DNA from: Nodosilinea sp. LEGE 07088
GTDB lineage: Bacteria > Cyanobacteriota > Cyanobacteriia > Phormidesmidales > Phormidesmidaceae
Direction: 5' to 3'
Assembly (NCBI RefSeq): GCF_015207395.1
Contig: NZ_JADEWX010000017.1
Location: 1 to 64,000 of the forward strand
Length of the DNA: 64,000 nucleotides
This document shows, one piece after another, positions 56,083 through 64,000 of this stretch (positions within the stretch are counted from its first letter, which is position 1; every line of letters begins with the position of its first letter). The translations under genes and the position numbers were made by a program. A model generated the notes under the pieces. That model was not told the origin of the DNA. It did no database searches and saw only the letters and a program-made list of their open reading frames with translations.

Positions 56083-56289
56083 CTTTCGCCTCTCCTTAAT
56101 GAGTGAAGGTGTATAAACAGAGGCGCGTTCCTTCGAGCTAAGCTCTACTTCCGTCTCTCATAGAGAGATGAACGATTTGTTTCTGTATTCATTGTTACTG
56201 TTTGCCCTTTAAATGTCAAGTCTCCTCTGTGAGGAATTCTTGGCATTTAGACTTGGGTGATTGCCCTGCTCCTTTACCGATGATTCTCT

Positions 56290-57108
56290 ATGCATAGCCC
56301 TATCCCAGCCCATCGCTATTTCCCTTACCTGACCTGGACCGATATTGAGGCTATGGACGATCGCGATCAGGTGGTGATTGTGCAGCCCATGGGAGCGATC
56401 GAGCAGCATGGCCCACACCTGCCGCTGGTGGTAGATAGCGCCATTTGTACAGCGGTGCTCGGTCAGGCGTTAGCGCAATTAGATGCATCGGTGCCGGTAT
56501 ACAGCCTGCCCCCCCTTTACTACGGCAAATCTAACGAGCATTGGCACTTCCCCGGCACCATCACCCTCTCAGCTGAGACGCTGCTGCGGGTGATTCATGA
56601 TGTAGCCGAAAGCCTCTACCGGGCCGGTTTTCGCAAACTGGTGCTGCTTAACGCCCACGGCGGCCAGCCCCAGGTGCTGGAGATTGCCGCCCGCGACCTA
56701 CATCAGGCCCACAACGATTTAATGGTGTTTCCGCTGTTTCTCTGGGCGGTACCCAACTGCGCTGGTGAAGTACTAACACCTAAAGAATTAGAGTTGGGCA
56801 TTCACGCCGGCGATGCTGAAACCAGCTTGATGCTCTCAATTCTGCCCGACCAGGTGCGGATGGATCGTGCGGCGACGGAGTTCCCCCAGGGGCTGCCGAC
56901 CGAGAGCTGGCTGACGATGGAGGGGGCGCTACCCTTTGCCTGGGTAACGCGCGATCTCAGCGCCAGCGGCGTGTTGGGTGACCCCACCCTGGCGACCCTC
57001 GAAAAGGGCGATGCGTTATTGGCGTCTCTGGTCAGCGGATGGGTCACCACGCTGGAAGATATTTATCGGTTTCGTCAGCCTGGGGCTAATACCGAAAGGC
57101 AGAAGTAA
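56290..57108 (+). CDS. Creatininase-family amidohydrolase
   Basis: The 272-residue protein has the metal-binding motifs of the creatininase family: GAIEQHGPHLPLVVD (Glu, His, Asp), NAHGGQP, and HAGDAETSLML with the metal Glu. Family members hydrolyse small cyclic or peptide amides, for example creatinine or mycofactocin precursors; cyanobacterial members have no set substrate. It lies 155 bp before the tRNA-Cys, at the edge of the core region. Confidence 0.88.
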   Translation: MHSPIPAHRYFPYLTWTDIEAMDDRDQVVIVQPMGAIEQHGPHLPLVVDSAICTAVLGQALAQLDASVPVYSLPPLYYGKSNEHWHFPGTITLSAETLLRVIHDVAESLYRAGFRKLVLLNAHGGQPQVLEIAARDLHQAHNDLMVFPLFLWAVPNCAGEVLTPKELELGIHAGDAETSLMLSILPDQVRMDRAATEFPQGLPTESWLTMEGALPFAWVTRDLSASGVLGDPTLATLEKGDALLASLVSGWVTTLEDIYRFRQPGANTERQK

Positions 57109-57263
57109 GAAGGCAGAAGGCAGAACGGGAATTCCAGGTCTCATAAGGGTTTCCGCGTGAGTAAATAGCTGGGTCATTTCCGCCTCAGAGTACTAGCCCC
57201 GCTTAACTTGTCTGTGGGCTGTGTCGCGCCCCTGAGTTTGCTATACTCATAAGCTAAAAAGAT

Positions 57264-57335
<72 letters not shown>

Positions 57336-57376
57336 TTACGGTAAACCGCTAGATTCAGCCCCCAGAAGCCCTGACC

Positions 57377-57425
57377 GACGGCGAGTGCAGCACTTCGGTG
57401 TTTCCCTCGCCGTCTCTGTTTTGGG
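57377..57425 (+). terminator. Probable terminator after tRNA-Cys
   Basis: GACGGCGAG and CTCGCCGTC form a 9-bp GC-rich stem with a 20-nt loop, followed by TCTGTTTT. This fits an intrinsic terminator of the tRNA transcript. Confidence 0.7.
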
Positions 57426-57452
57426 CATGTTTGGCCATGTTTAGACAGGCTA

Positions 57453-57474
57453 TTGGGGTAAAATTGGGGTAAAA
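57453..57474 (+). repeat. Two adjacent TTGGGGTAAAA direct repeats
   Basis: The 11-mer TTGGGGTAAAA occurs twice back to back about 120 bp after the tRNA gene. Just upstream TTGGGCATGTTTGGCCATGT also repeats. Arm-type integrase or regulator sites can look like this, but no integrase gene is present. Confidence 0.5.
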
Positions 57475-57550
57475 ATCGTGGTACCTGGTGGCACTAATTC
57501 GACAAAAGTAGTACTTTTTGAGTGCATGTATTACCTTATGAGGTCACAAC

Positions 57551-57799
57551 ATGTACGCCAAAGGCAGAAGCAAGTCCAACAAAGGCGTGGAACGTCAACC
57601 ACTATCAATTCGCAAGTTTGCCGAGGTCTGTGGGGTTTCCCATACCGAAATAGGCCGCAAGATGACCGCCATGGGTATCTCAGGAACTCCTCAGGGCAAG
57701 GGATTGCCCACGCTGCTGAGCCCAGCTGAACAAGCGGTTGAGCGGCAAGTCAACAGATTTGGTGGCGCGCCAGGGACGAACCAATGCAGAATGGTTTAA
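57551..57799 (+). CDS. Small HTH-like protein, probably a truncated remnant
   Basis: An 82-residue frame reads PLSIRKFAEVCGVSHTEIGRKM followed by MGISGTPQGKGLPTLLSPAEQ, which looks like a DNA-binding helix-turn-helix at about 18-40. Its C-terminal 15 residues run into sequence with no family likeness and overlap the frame of the next gene's leader, so I suspect truncation by rearrangement. I do not recognise the family. Confidence 0.45.
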   Translation: MYAKGRSKSNKGVERQPLSIRKFAEVCGVSHTEIGRKMTAMGISGTPQGKGLPTLLSPAEQAVERQVNRFGGAPGTNQCRMV

Positions 57800-57893
57800 G
57801 GTTTGTGGGGAGCGGGTTTTGGGATGGTGGGAGATCATTGTGGGCAGTGCCCACCCTACAGACTGGAGTTGGCCGATGGGAGCGCCTGGGCTG

Positions 57894-58229
57894 ATGCAAA
57901 GGAGACTAGGTACACTTTCTGAAGATGTACTAGATCAGTTTTGTCGGCAGTGGCAGGTGATAGAACTGTCGCTGTTTGGTTCTGTGTTGCGGGATGATTT
58001 TCGGGCTGATAGCGATCTGGACGTGCTGGTGACGTTTGCACCTAATGCACCATGGACGATTCTCGACCTGGTGACGATGGAGCAGGAATTGGCAAGCTTA
58101 GCAGGTCGGGAGGTAGATCTGGTGGAGCGGCGGGTGATTGAAAAAAGCCAAAACCCTATTCGCCGTGCAGAGATTTTAAGCTCTGCCCAAGTGCTTTACC
58201 CCAGGGTCAAGGCTTATGAATTAGCGTGA
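57894..58229 (+). CDS. mntA: MntA-like nucleotidyltransferase antitoxin
   Basis: The ATG at 57894 gives 111 residues of the minimal nucleotidyltransferase family: LSLFGSVLRDDFRADSDLDVLV holds the GS...DxD active site, and a third acidic residue lies in EVDLVE. In MntA/HepT systems the antitoxin adds AMP groups to a tyrosine of the HEPN toxin. A HepT-like frame follows directly and overlaps its stop. A palindromic mini-repeat ends 34 bp upstream. Confidence 0.8.
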   Translation: MQRRLGTLSEDVLDQFCRQWQVIELSLFGSVLRDDFRADSDLDVLVTFAPNAPWTILDLVTMEQELASLAGREVDLVERRVIEKSQNPIRRAEILSSAQVLYPRVKAYELA

Positions 58230-58290
58230 TCAGGCCTCGCTTTTAGACATTGCACAAGCGGCTCAACGTGCTCAGTCATTTGCCGAAAAT

Positions 58291-58554
58291 ATGTCTTGGG
58301 AGACGTTTGTAGTTGACTTTAAAACCCAGTCAGCGGTGTTGTATCAGATCGCAATTTTGGGAGAAGCCGTTAAGCGCCTTTCGTCGGAGCTACGAAGCCA
58401 GCATCCAAATATCCCCTGGGCAGCTATGGCCGGAATGCGCGATAAGCTGATCCATGATTATGAAGGGGTCGATGTAGAGCGGGTGTGGCTAACGCTGCAA
58501 TCTAGCATTCCAGATTTACTACAAGCAATTAACTCTCTGTTAGCCGAAGACTGA
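58291..58554 (+). pseudogene. hepT: HepT-like HEPN toxin, start codon missing or N-terminally truncated
   Basis: The HEPN core is clear: YQIAILGEAVKRLS and the RNase motif RDKLIHDY (R-x4-H-x-Y, the Tyr being the AMPylation site). The first ATG in frame (58291) gives 87 residues, but the frame is open back to 58225 and encodes RDQASLLDIAQAAQRAQSF, a normal HepT N-terminus. That part has no ATG, GTG or TTG; the codon before RDQ is TAG. The full protein would be about 110 residues. Either an unusual start is used or the toxin is disabled. Confidence 0.75.
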
Positions 58555-58569
58555 GACGGATAGACACCC

Positions 58570-58809
58570 ATGGCCCCGAAGCAAAAACTAGAACTCGCCT
58601 GGATTGGCAAGGAGCATCGGCCCCAGCTAGAACCGCGCATTTTGCTGGAAGACCCAGAGAAGTCTTACCATGCCACACACCGGGTCACAGAGAATGACCT
58701 GTTTGACAACCGCCTGATTTTTGGCGATAACCTGCTGGCGCTAAAGGCATTGGAAGCTGAGTTTGCAGGCAAGGTGAAGTGCGTGTTTATTGACCCACCC
58801 TATAACTGA
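58570..58809 (+). pseudogene. Type III restriction-modification methyltransferase (Mod), N-terminal fragment
   Basis: The 79 residues match the beginning of type III (beta-class) DNA methyltransferases: LIFGDNLLALKALEAEFAGKV, then FIDPPYN, the DPPY catalytic motif. The frame stops two bases after it, where several hundred more residues are expected, and no continuation is found downstream. It is a deletion remnant and not active. Confidence 0.85.
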
Positions 58810-58905
58810 CTCAACGCATTGGCCGGTTGGAAGTAGCCTGCTCAATCTGCCAAGTGTGACTAGCTCAAGCCCACTACACCAACATTGTGGGAGCAGCAAT
58901 CGAAT

Positions 58906-59875
58906 TTAACGAACAAAATGTGTTTTACGCGTTTTCAAGCTGGAGCTTACGCGTTTTTTACGCGATTGTGTAATAGGCACCTCTACCTTGACCATGTAGC
59001 TAGGGATATTGGCTTCGGTGCAGCTCAGAACAACCTTAACGGTTGAGGTGTCGCTGCCGGTGTAATCGGGGGCGGGGCGTCCATAGCGAAGCAGCCCCTG
59101 AAAGATCAGATCTACCCCTCGTCCCGTCCGCTCGGCAAGGCCAATGCGTTTGATAGCATCTGCGAGGGCCGGGTTGCGAGGCTTTGGCTGCACGACTAAC
59201 AGATTGTCGATAGTGACGCCTTCTACAAAGCCGCCAGGGTTTCTGATCGAGAGACCATCTACCTCCATGCGGATAAAAACTGTGCCCAGTTTGGTGTAGT
59301 CGCGGTGAATTAAAGTATTGACGGCAGCTTCACGGAAAGTACGGGGATCGTAGTTAGGAATGGGGACTCGAAAAAGCCCCCGTTGAATTTCGTCTTCTTC
59401 TAAACGAGCCTCAAACAAGGTGGAGAGGCGTTCAAAGGTTTTCAGCAGGGGAAAACGATAAAAGTCGTTGACGCGAATTTGTTGGTTCGCTTCCCGTACC
59501 TGAAAAGCAACTTCGTGGGTAGGTAGATGCTCTCGCAAGGCACTTTCTCGGCCCAGCACCAGTAAGCCAGTAACGGTTAGTACCTTTCTACCTTCATAAG
59601 TGCGAGTCATGCCCAGAGCGCCTTCCAGCTCCTCATCGGTTAGGGCTAACAGCGATGTATCACCTCGATAGCGCTCGACCATTTGCCGCAAACGTTCTTA
59701 CTCCAAAGGATCAAAGGCATCCAGGCTAGCTTCTGGGATGGGCAAAGCCGAACAGTACACCCCCCTCGGTATTGGCTAAACAGACCACCGTGGCAACCAG
59801 ATCGCGATCAGGCAAAGGCTTCTGATCGCTCTTAAACTCTATAGTTAGGGCTTCCTGGTGGGGAACAGTACGCAC
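58906..59875 (-). pseudogene. AlbA_2/HATPase transcriptional regulator-like gene, broken
   Basis: A GTG at 59875 opens VRTVPHQEALTIEFKSDQ and NTEGG, the AlbA_2 nucleic acid-binding domain of COG2865 regulators. The frame then shows an internal deletion after NTEGG, a stop TAG, and a second in-frame TAA at 59700-59698 in DPLE-stop-ERLRQM. The remaining 261 residues (58906-59691) keep the ATP-binding part: PNYDPRTFREAAVNTLIHRDY, NPGGF and ERTGRGVDLI. At least two lesions mark it as decayed. Confidence 0.8.
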
Positions 59876-60254
59876 GGTTGGGTTCCTGAAGTCGTGCGAG
59901 TAGTTTACTCCAAAGGAAAAGGACTCTGAACTAGAAGTCAGTGTGACCTTACCTCCTTTCCTTACCTCCTTTAGAGATGTCCCCGCCAGCTCAACCCAAC
60001 ATACAGCGGAGAATGCGATCGCTCTTGGATGATAAGAGGCACGCTGGATGCACGTCCGCTGCGTTCCATTGTTAGGTGGCGCGTCAGTCTATCTCTACCG
60101 TTGCCCAGTCGGCTCGCTTCAAAAGGGCTCTGGCAGGGACGCCCGGCTTCACCCAGACCACTTCGTGGCAGCTTCCCTCCGGGTCAACAAATCCGAAACT
60201 TAGTAACGAGCCCATATCAGTCACCACACCATTGCCTGCACCCTCTGTGACGAC
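59876..60254. other. Gene-free stretch between the pseudogene and the ISAs1 element
   Basis: No gene is supported in 379 bp; short plus-strand frames at 60029-60273 have no family resemblance and run into the IS end. Confidence 0.4.
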
Positions 60255-61490
60255 CAGGGCTATTTCATTCTAAAAATGGCCTTGAGGGTATCTAGGCCAA
60301 ATTTGCAGAGTCGTTCAGCCTGAGCCATGTTGGAGAACTCATTGGAGCGATAGAGGTTGAGCGCGAAGTTCCGAGCGACGGCGAAGATTTGCGGCAACTG
60401 GTGCATGCGGATACGCGAAGCATCTTCGCCCTGGGTCACATCGCGAACATGGTGTACCTTGTTTTCGACGCCCCAATAGCCTCGAATGCGCCGAGCAAAA
60501 GAGTCCGCTGATTCTAAAAACGAGGCGACATAGTAGCGGGTCTCGGTTTCTCGGCGCAGTTGTCCGCCATACTTGAATTGGCGCTCACTCTCTACGCGCA
60601 CCAGGGTTTTCAGCCCCGGCCAGGGCTTGATGTTGTCGAGGGTTGTGCAAAGGCTGACGACCCGTTTTTCCAGTCGCCCATGCCCTTTACTGATCTCGGT
60701 GTAGCTGGTCTCAGCGGTAAAGTTGGCCTGAACGCTTTTGTGCAAGTTGCCCTGATTGCCTTTGAGGGCACCCAAGTAATGATTGTCGGTGTCAATGATG
60801 AGCTGACAGGTTTTTTTGGGTGCTAATCGCATCAAAGGCAATCACCACCCCCTTGAGCGCCAGTTGCTCGATAAACGCTGGCAACGCTTTGATTTCGTTG
60901 GTTTTGCGGTCTACCGGATAGGGCTCCAGAATTAGACCCCGCTCCACCAGATAGGCACTGACCAACAGAATGGCGGGATGAGGGGGAGAGTCAGGATTGT
61001 CGGTCTCAAGTTGATACGACCCGCGTAAGACTTTGCCATCGACCGCTAGGGTCTCGCCGGGTAAGGGCTCAATGCCAAAGAAGCGGGCTAAGGCCGCTGA
61101 ATAGTCCGAATAATCCAGTTTGAGGAGCACACGGCGAATGGTGCTGTAGGACGGGAGGCGCTGTTTGGGCGGGTTAAAGAGGGCAATCAGTTCGCTACGA
61201 TAGCTTTTAAGCCAGTCGCCAATGGCTATAAACCCCCGATTACCGGCGGTCACCGCCAGGGTAAAGAGCGCTAGGCATAGGGCCATTTGATGGCGCTTGC
61301 CAGCGGCCCGGCGGACATCGGGCAGGTCAACGAAGGCTTCGAGAATCTCGATCCGTTCTACAGCAGACTCAGGCCGTGAGTCAAGAACAGCAGGGGGGGC
61401 GGGAGGGGGCAGACGCATAAACGCTAGAACCATTGGAACTAGCCTGAAACTCTAGCATCTTTAGGCTCCCTTGAGAATGAAATGGCCCTG
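60255..61490 (-). mobile_element. ISAs1-family insertion sequence (1236 bp, frameshifted)
   Basis: The ends are inverted repeats: CAGGGCTATTTCATTCT at 60255 and CAGGGCCATTTCATTCT (minus strand) at 61490, one mismatch in 17. The transposase fills the inside on the minus strand, and its stop codon lies inside the left repeat. No target site duplication is seen (CTGTGACGAC versus GGAGTTTTGG flanks), which suggests a deletion or rearrangement after insertion. Confidence 0.88.
60260..61433 (-). pseudogene. ISAs1-family transposase, frameshifted at an A7 run
   Basis: The first part (61433-60792) covers the N-terminal domain and the DDE start, AVDGKVLRGSYQ, through VVIAFDAISTQ. The second (60841-60260) continues in the +1 frame from KKTCQLIIDTDNHYLGALKGNQG to RGYWGVENKVHHVRDVTQGED and the C-terminus. 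The shift falls at seven A residues (minus strand; T run at 60811-60817). Six or nine A would restore the frame. Slippage at the run could still yield some full protein. Confidence 0.88.
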
Positions 61491-62012
61491 GGAGTTTTGG
61501 GGATAGTTTTGTTTAAGGAAAACCAACCTCTCTCCTCGATTGGCTTACAACCTCTGCGTTGGCAGTCGATGGTATGGGGCTTAGCATTTGCTGGCATCTT
61601 AATCTTTATCTACTCGCCGGGTTTGATGTGGGCGATACGTCAACTTAATTTTACAGACTTTGAAGGTGGCTTATCGAAACTAACCCAGCTGCCTATTTGG
61701 TACCTTATTTTAGCTGTCATAATAGGTGGAATCACCGAAGAAATTCTATACCGAGGTTACGCCACTGAGCGGCTATCAGAATTTGCCGGAAGTTACTGGA
61801 CGGGTAGTATACTGGCACTCGCTGCCTTCGGCTTAGCCCACATACCGCTGTGGGGCTGGCAACCTGCTGTTACAACTGTGATTTCAGGCGGCCTACTCAC
61901 TTTGTTTTATTTATGGACAGGGGATCTAATTCCCTGCATTATTGCCCACATCATCACGGATAGTGTGGGCATTGTGATACCTGCCTTAGGGCAAAGAAAT
62001 CTAGATGCATAG
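61482..62012 (+). CDS. CPBP intramembrane metalloprotease, N-terminus removed by the IS
   Basis: The 176 residues hold the CPBP (CAAX protease-like) core: EEILYRG, FGLAHIPLWG and IIAHIITDS with the metal ligands, and about five hydrophobic helices. The usual N-terminal 80-100 residues are missing. The ATG at 61482 lies inside the terminal repeat of the ISAs1 element, so the reading frame now starts in the IS. It may be expressed from the IS end but is probably non-functional. Confidence 0.8.
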   Translation: MALGVLGIVLFKENQPLSSIGLQPLRWQSMVWGLAFAGILIFIYSPGLMWAIRQLNFTDFEGGLSKLTQLPIWYLILAVIIGGITEEILYRGYATERLSEFAGSYWTGSILALAAFGLAHIPLWGWQPAVTTVISGGLLTLFYLWTGDLIPCIIAHIITDSVGIVIPALGQRNLDA

Positions 62013-62084
62013 AGTATCTCAGATCCAAGGCTGATAGGGGTGATTGCCTTTACTAATCATCTCGGTATTTTTCTTTTGGGAAAT

Positions 62085-62130
62085 GTTTATCTTGATAGAT
62101 AAAATCTAAACTATCAAGATTTAGATAAAC
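62085..62130. repeat. Imperfect inverted repeat before the RHS fragment
   Basis: GTTTATCTTGATAG (62085-62098) pairs with CTATCAAGAT...AGATAAAC (62111-62130) with a small bulge. It lies between the truncated CPBP gene and the truncated RHS gene, possibly a terminator of the former or a trace of rearrangement. Confidence 0.45.
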
Positions 62131-62191
62131 GGGTTTCAAGTCCGTCTGGGATGTGTTTATCTTCTGAGCGCTAGAAAATTTACTGTTGTGA

Positions 62192-64000
62192 ATAGCCTGT
62201 CCTATTTATTACGATGCGCTTAACCGCCAGATTGCCATTATTGACCCGCTGAACCAAGCCACCCAGTATGGCTACGACGCGGTGGATAATCTGCTCTCGG
62301 TGACGGACCCGCTGAACAACCAGACGACCTACGCCTACGACGGGCTAAACCGGCTGACCCAGGATACCAACGCCCTGGGCTTTAGCCGCACCTACGGCTA
62401 CGACGCGATGGATAACCTGACTCGGACGAGCGATCGCAACGGGCGATCGCGGCAGTTTACCTACGACAATCTCGACCGCTGCAGTAGCGAGCAGTGGCTG
62501 GGCGCAGCCGATGCAGTGCAGCGCACCTTGTCCTACGGCTTTGATGCCCTGGGGCGGCTGAGTCAGGTGCAGGATACCGACGCCAGCAGCACGGTGTTGA
62601 GCAGCAACACCTACAGCTTCGACGCGCTAGACCGGCTAACCTCAGAGACCGTCGTCACCGCGCCAGTGGTGCCCCAGGTGGTGTTTGACCACGCCTACGA
62701 TGCCGTCGATAATCGGATCCAGACCACCGATACGATTGCCGGTACCCTCAGCGGCACGACGGACTATACCTACGATGCGCTAGACCGGATGACGCAGATC
62801 CAGCAGGGGGGCACAGCGGTGCAGCCCAAGCGGGTGGAGATGGGCTACAACGTGGCCAGTGAGCTGACTTCGCTATCGCGGTTTGTCGGGGCCGACGGCA
62901 CCACGCCCGTCGCCAGCACCAGCTACAGCTACGACAGCAGCGGGCGGCTGACGCAGATCACCCACGCTACGGCAGCCGCGCCGATTGCCGACTACCAGCT
63001 CAGCTACGATGCCGCCAATCGCCTCACCAGCCTCGTCTCGCCCGACGGCACGGCGACTTACACCTACGACGCCCGCGACCAGCTGACGGGGGCCGACTAT
63101 ACGGCCCAGAGCAACGAGGCCTACACCTACGATGCCAACGGCAACCGCACCAATGCGGGCTATCAGACCACCGCCAACAACCAGCTCACCTCGGATGGAG
63201 TGTTTACCTACGAGTATGACAACGAGGGCAACCGCACGCGGCGGACGCGCATCAGTGATAGCGCCGTGACCACCTATGAGTGGGATCATCGCCAGCGGCT
63301 AGTCGCCGTCAATGAGGGCGATGGCACGACCGTGACTCAGCGCGTCACCTATACCTACGACGCCTTCGACCGCCGCCTCAGCCAGTCCGTTGACCCCGAT
63401 GGCGATGGCCCAATCGCCGCGACGGCTGAGTACTTTGTTTACGACGGCGACCACATCGCCCTGGTGTTTGATGAGGCGGGTAACCAAACCCATCGCTACC
63501 TGCACGGCCTCGGCATCGACCAGATTCTGGCGGAAGAAACAGCAAACGGGGATGTCCACTGGGCACTCACTGACCATCAGGGCAGCGTGCGCGACATCAT
63601 CGACAACAGCGGCGCGACTCTTAACCGCCTTGTCTACGACAGCTTTGGGCGGGTCACGAGCGAGACCAATCCTGCCTTCGATTTCCGCTTTGGCTACACG
63701 GGGCGGGAGCGGGATGAAGCGACGGGGTTGATGTACTACCGGGCGCGGTACTACGACCCGGCGGTGGGACGGTTCCTCTCAGAAGACCCGCTAGGGTTTG
63801 GAGCGGGGGATGCTAACCTCTATCGCTACGTCTTCAATAGCCCGACTAACTATGCAGATCCCAGTGGTGAACTTGTGATAACTGCCACTGCCGCAGGGGT
63901 TATAGGGATTGCCGCATTCGGGGTAGGGGTTCTCGCAGCCTACTACGCGCTGCAACCGGAGGAGACCCGTTTAACGCCCGATGATTATCGAGCTCTTGCT
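62192..64000 (+). pseudogene. RHS/YD-repeat protein, 5'-truncated, continuing past the window
   Basis: The frame is open for 603 codons from just after a TGA at 62189 to the window end. It contains at least 12 YD repeats of the form YDALDRLTQ, then the RHS core ending: LTDHQGSVRDIIDNSG, YTGRERDEATGLMYYRARYYDP and NLYRYVFNSPTNYADPSGE. After this the variable C-terminus starts with a hydrophobic helix (VITATAAGVIGIAAFGVGVL) and is cut off. No ATG or GTG stands at the beginning (first GTG at 62282, first ATG at 62408), and the upstream part of a normal RHS protein is missing. It is an orphan RHS end, or a silent cassette. Confidence 0.85.

Noticed and set aside
60029-60273. Two plus-strand frames before the IS
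   Set aside because: They overlap each other and the IS end and show no family resemblance.
60792-60841. Programmed -1 frameshift in the ISAs1 transposase
   Set aside because: An A_AAA_AAC heptamer is present in frame, but the continuing frame is +1, so a -1 slip would not restore the protein.

Overview
The window looks like part of a cyanobacterial chromosome, most likely from a filamentous Leptolyngbya/Nodosilinea-type lineage. The genus is inference. The phylum rests on the abundant GCGATCGC (HIP1-type) octamers and on genes typical of cyanobacteria: the RpaB response regulator, homogentisate phytyltransferase, a PanC-CMP kinase fusion, the pilB-pilT-pilC cluster, an LrtA-type hibernation factor, a SphS-like kinase, and the small families DUF4278, DUF2811 and DUF2288.

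Layout. (1) 1-5200 is an accessory island: the end of an ISL3-type IS, an ORF-less group II intron-like remnant, a Mrr-like PD-(D/E)xK nuclease gene, an integron attC-like hairpin, and a 930-residue PHP-domain/SMC-type ATPase gene whose stop codon lies inside that hairpin. (2) 5300-7200 holds two small conserved cyanobacterial genes amid short repeats and an 84-bp tandem repeat. (3) 7300-57100 is core genome. In order it carries a DUF4870 protein and a Deg/HtrA protease; glpK, a dialkylglycine decarboxylase-like aminotransferase and a response regulator; a phosphoesterase, dciA, lipB, hpf, grxC and radA; then rpaB, plsX-fabH, a PAS-GGDEF gene, fabD-plsC, an AI-2E-family protein and hpt. Next come pilC-pilT-pilB (minus strand), which point away from grpE-dnaK-dnaJ-tusA-rsgA (plus strand). 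After these come a sugar dehydrogenase, a tandem pair of histidine phosphatases, recR, a class A beta-lactamase-like protein, aroE and panC/cmk. The core ends with rlpA and purM, an SPFH protein, a RodZ-like protein, a pseudouridine synthase, a SphS-like kinase, DUF4278 and a creatininase-family enzyme. (4) A tRNA-Cys at 57264-57335 marks the change to a decayed accessory region: an HTH-like fragment, an MntA/HepT toxin-antitoxin pair whose toxin lacks a proper start, a type III methyltransferase fragment, a broken AlbA/ATP-binding regulator, a frameshifted ISAs1-type IS, a CPBP protease beheaded by that IS, and a 5'-truncated RHS gene that runs off the window.

How the genes work together. 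The plsX-fabH-fabD-plsC group links fatty acid initiation to phospholipid acylation, with a diguanylate cyclase gene set into its middle. The pil cluster supplies the type IV pilus motor ATPases and platform protein. grpE-dnaK-dnaJ forms a complete Hsp70 cycle. rlpA, the RodZ-like protein and the beta-lactamase-like protein point to the cell envelope.

The best leads are the PHP-ATPase plus nuclease pair with its attC-like site (a possible mobile defence module), recR that seems to start at an ATT codon, and a histidine phosphatase paralogue that lost its catalytic histidine beside an intact copy. Family names come from reading the sequence; no database search was run.
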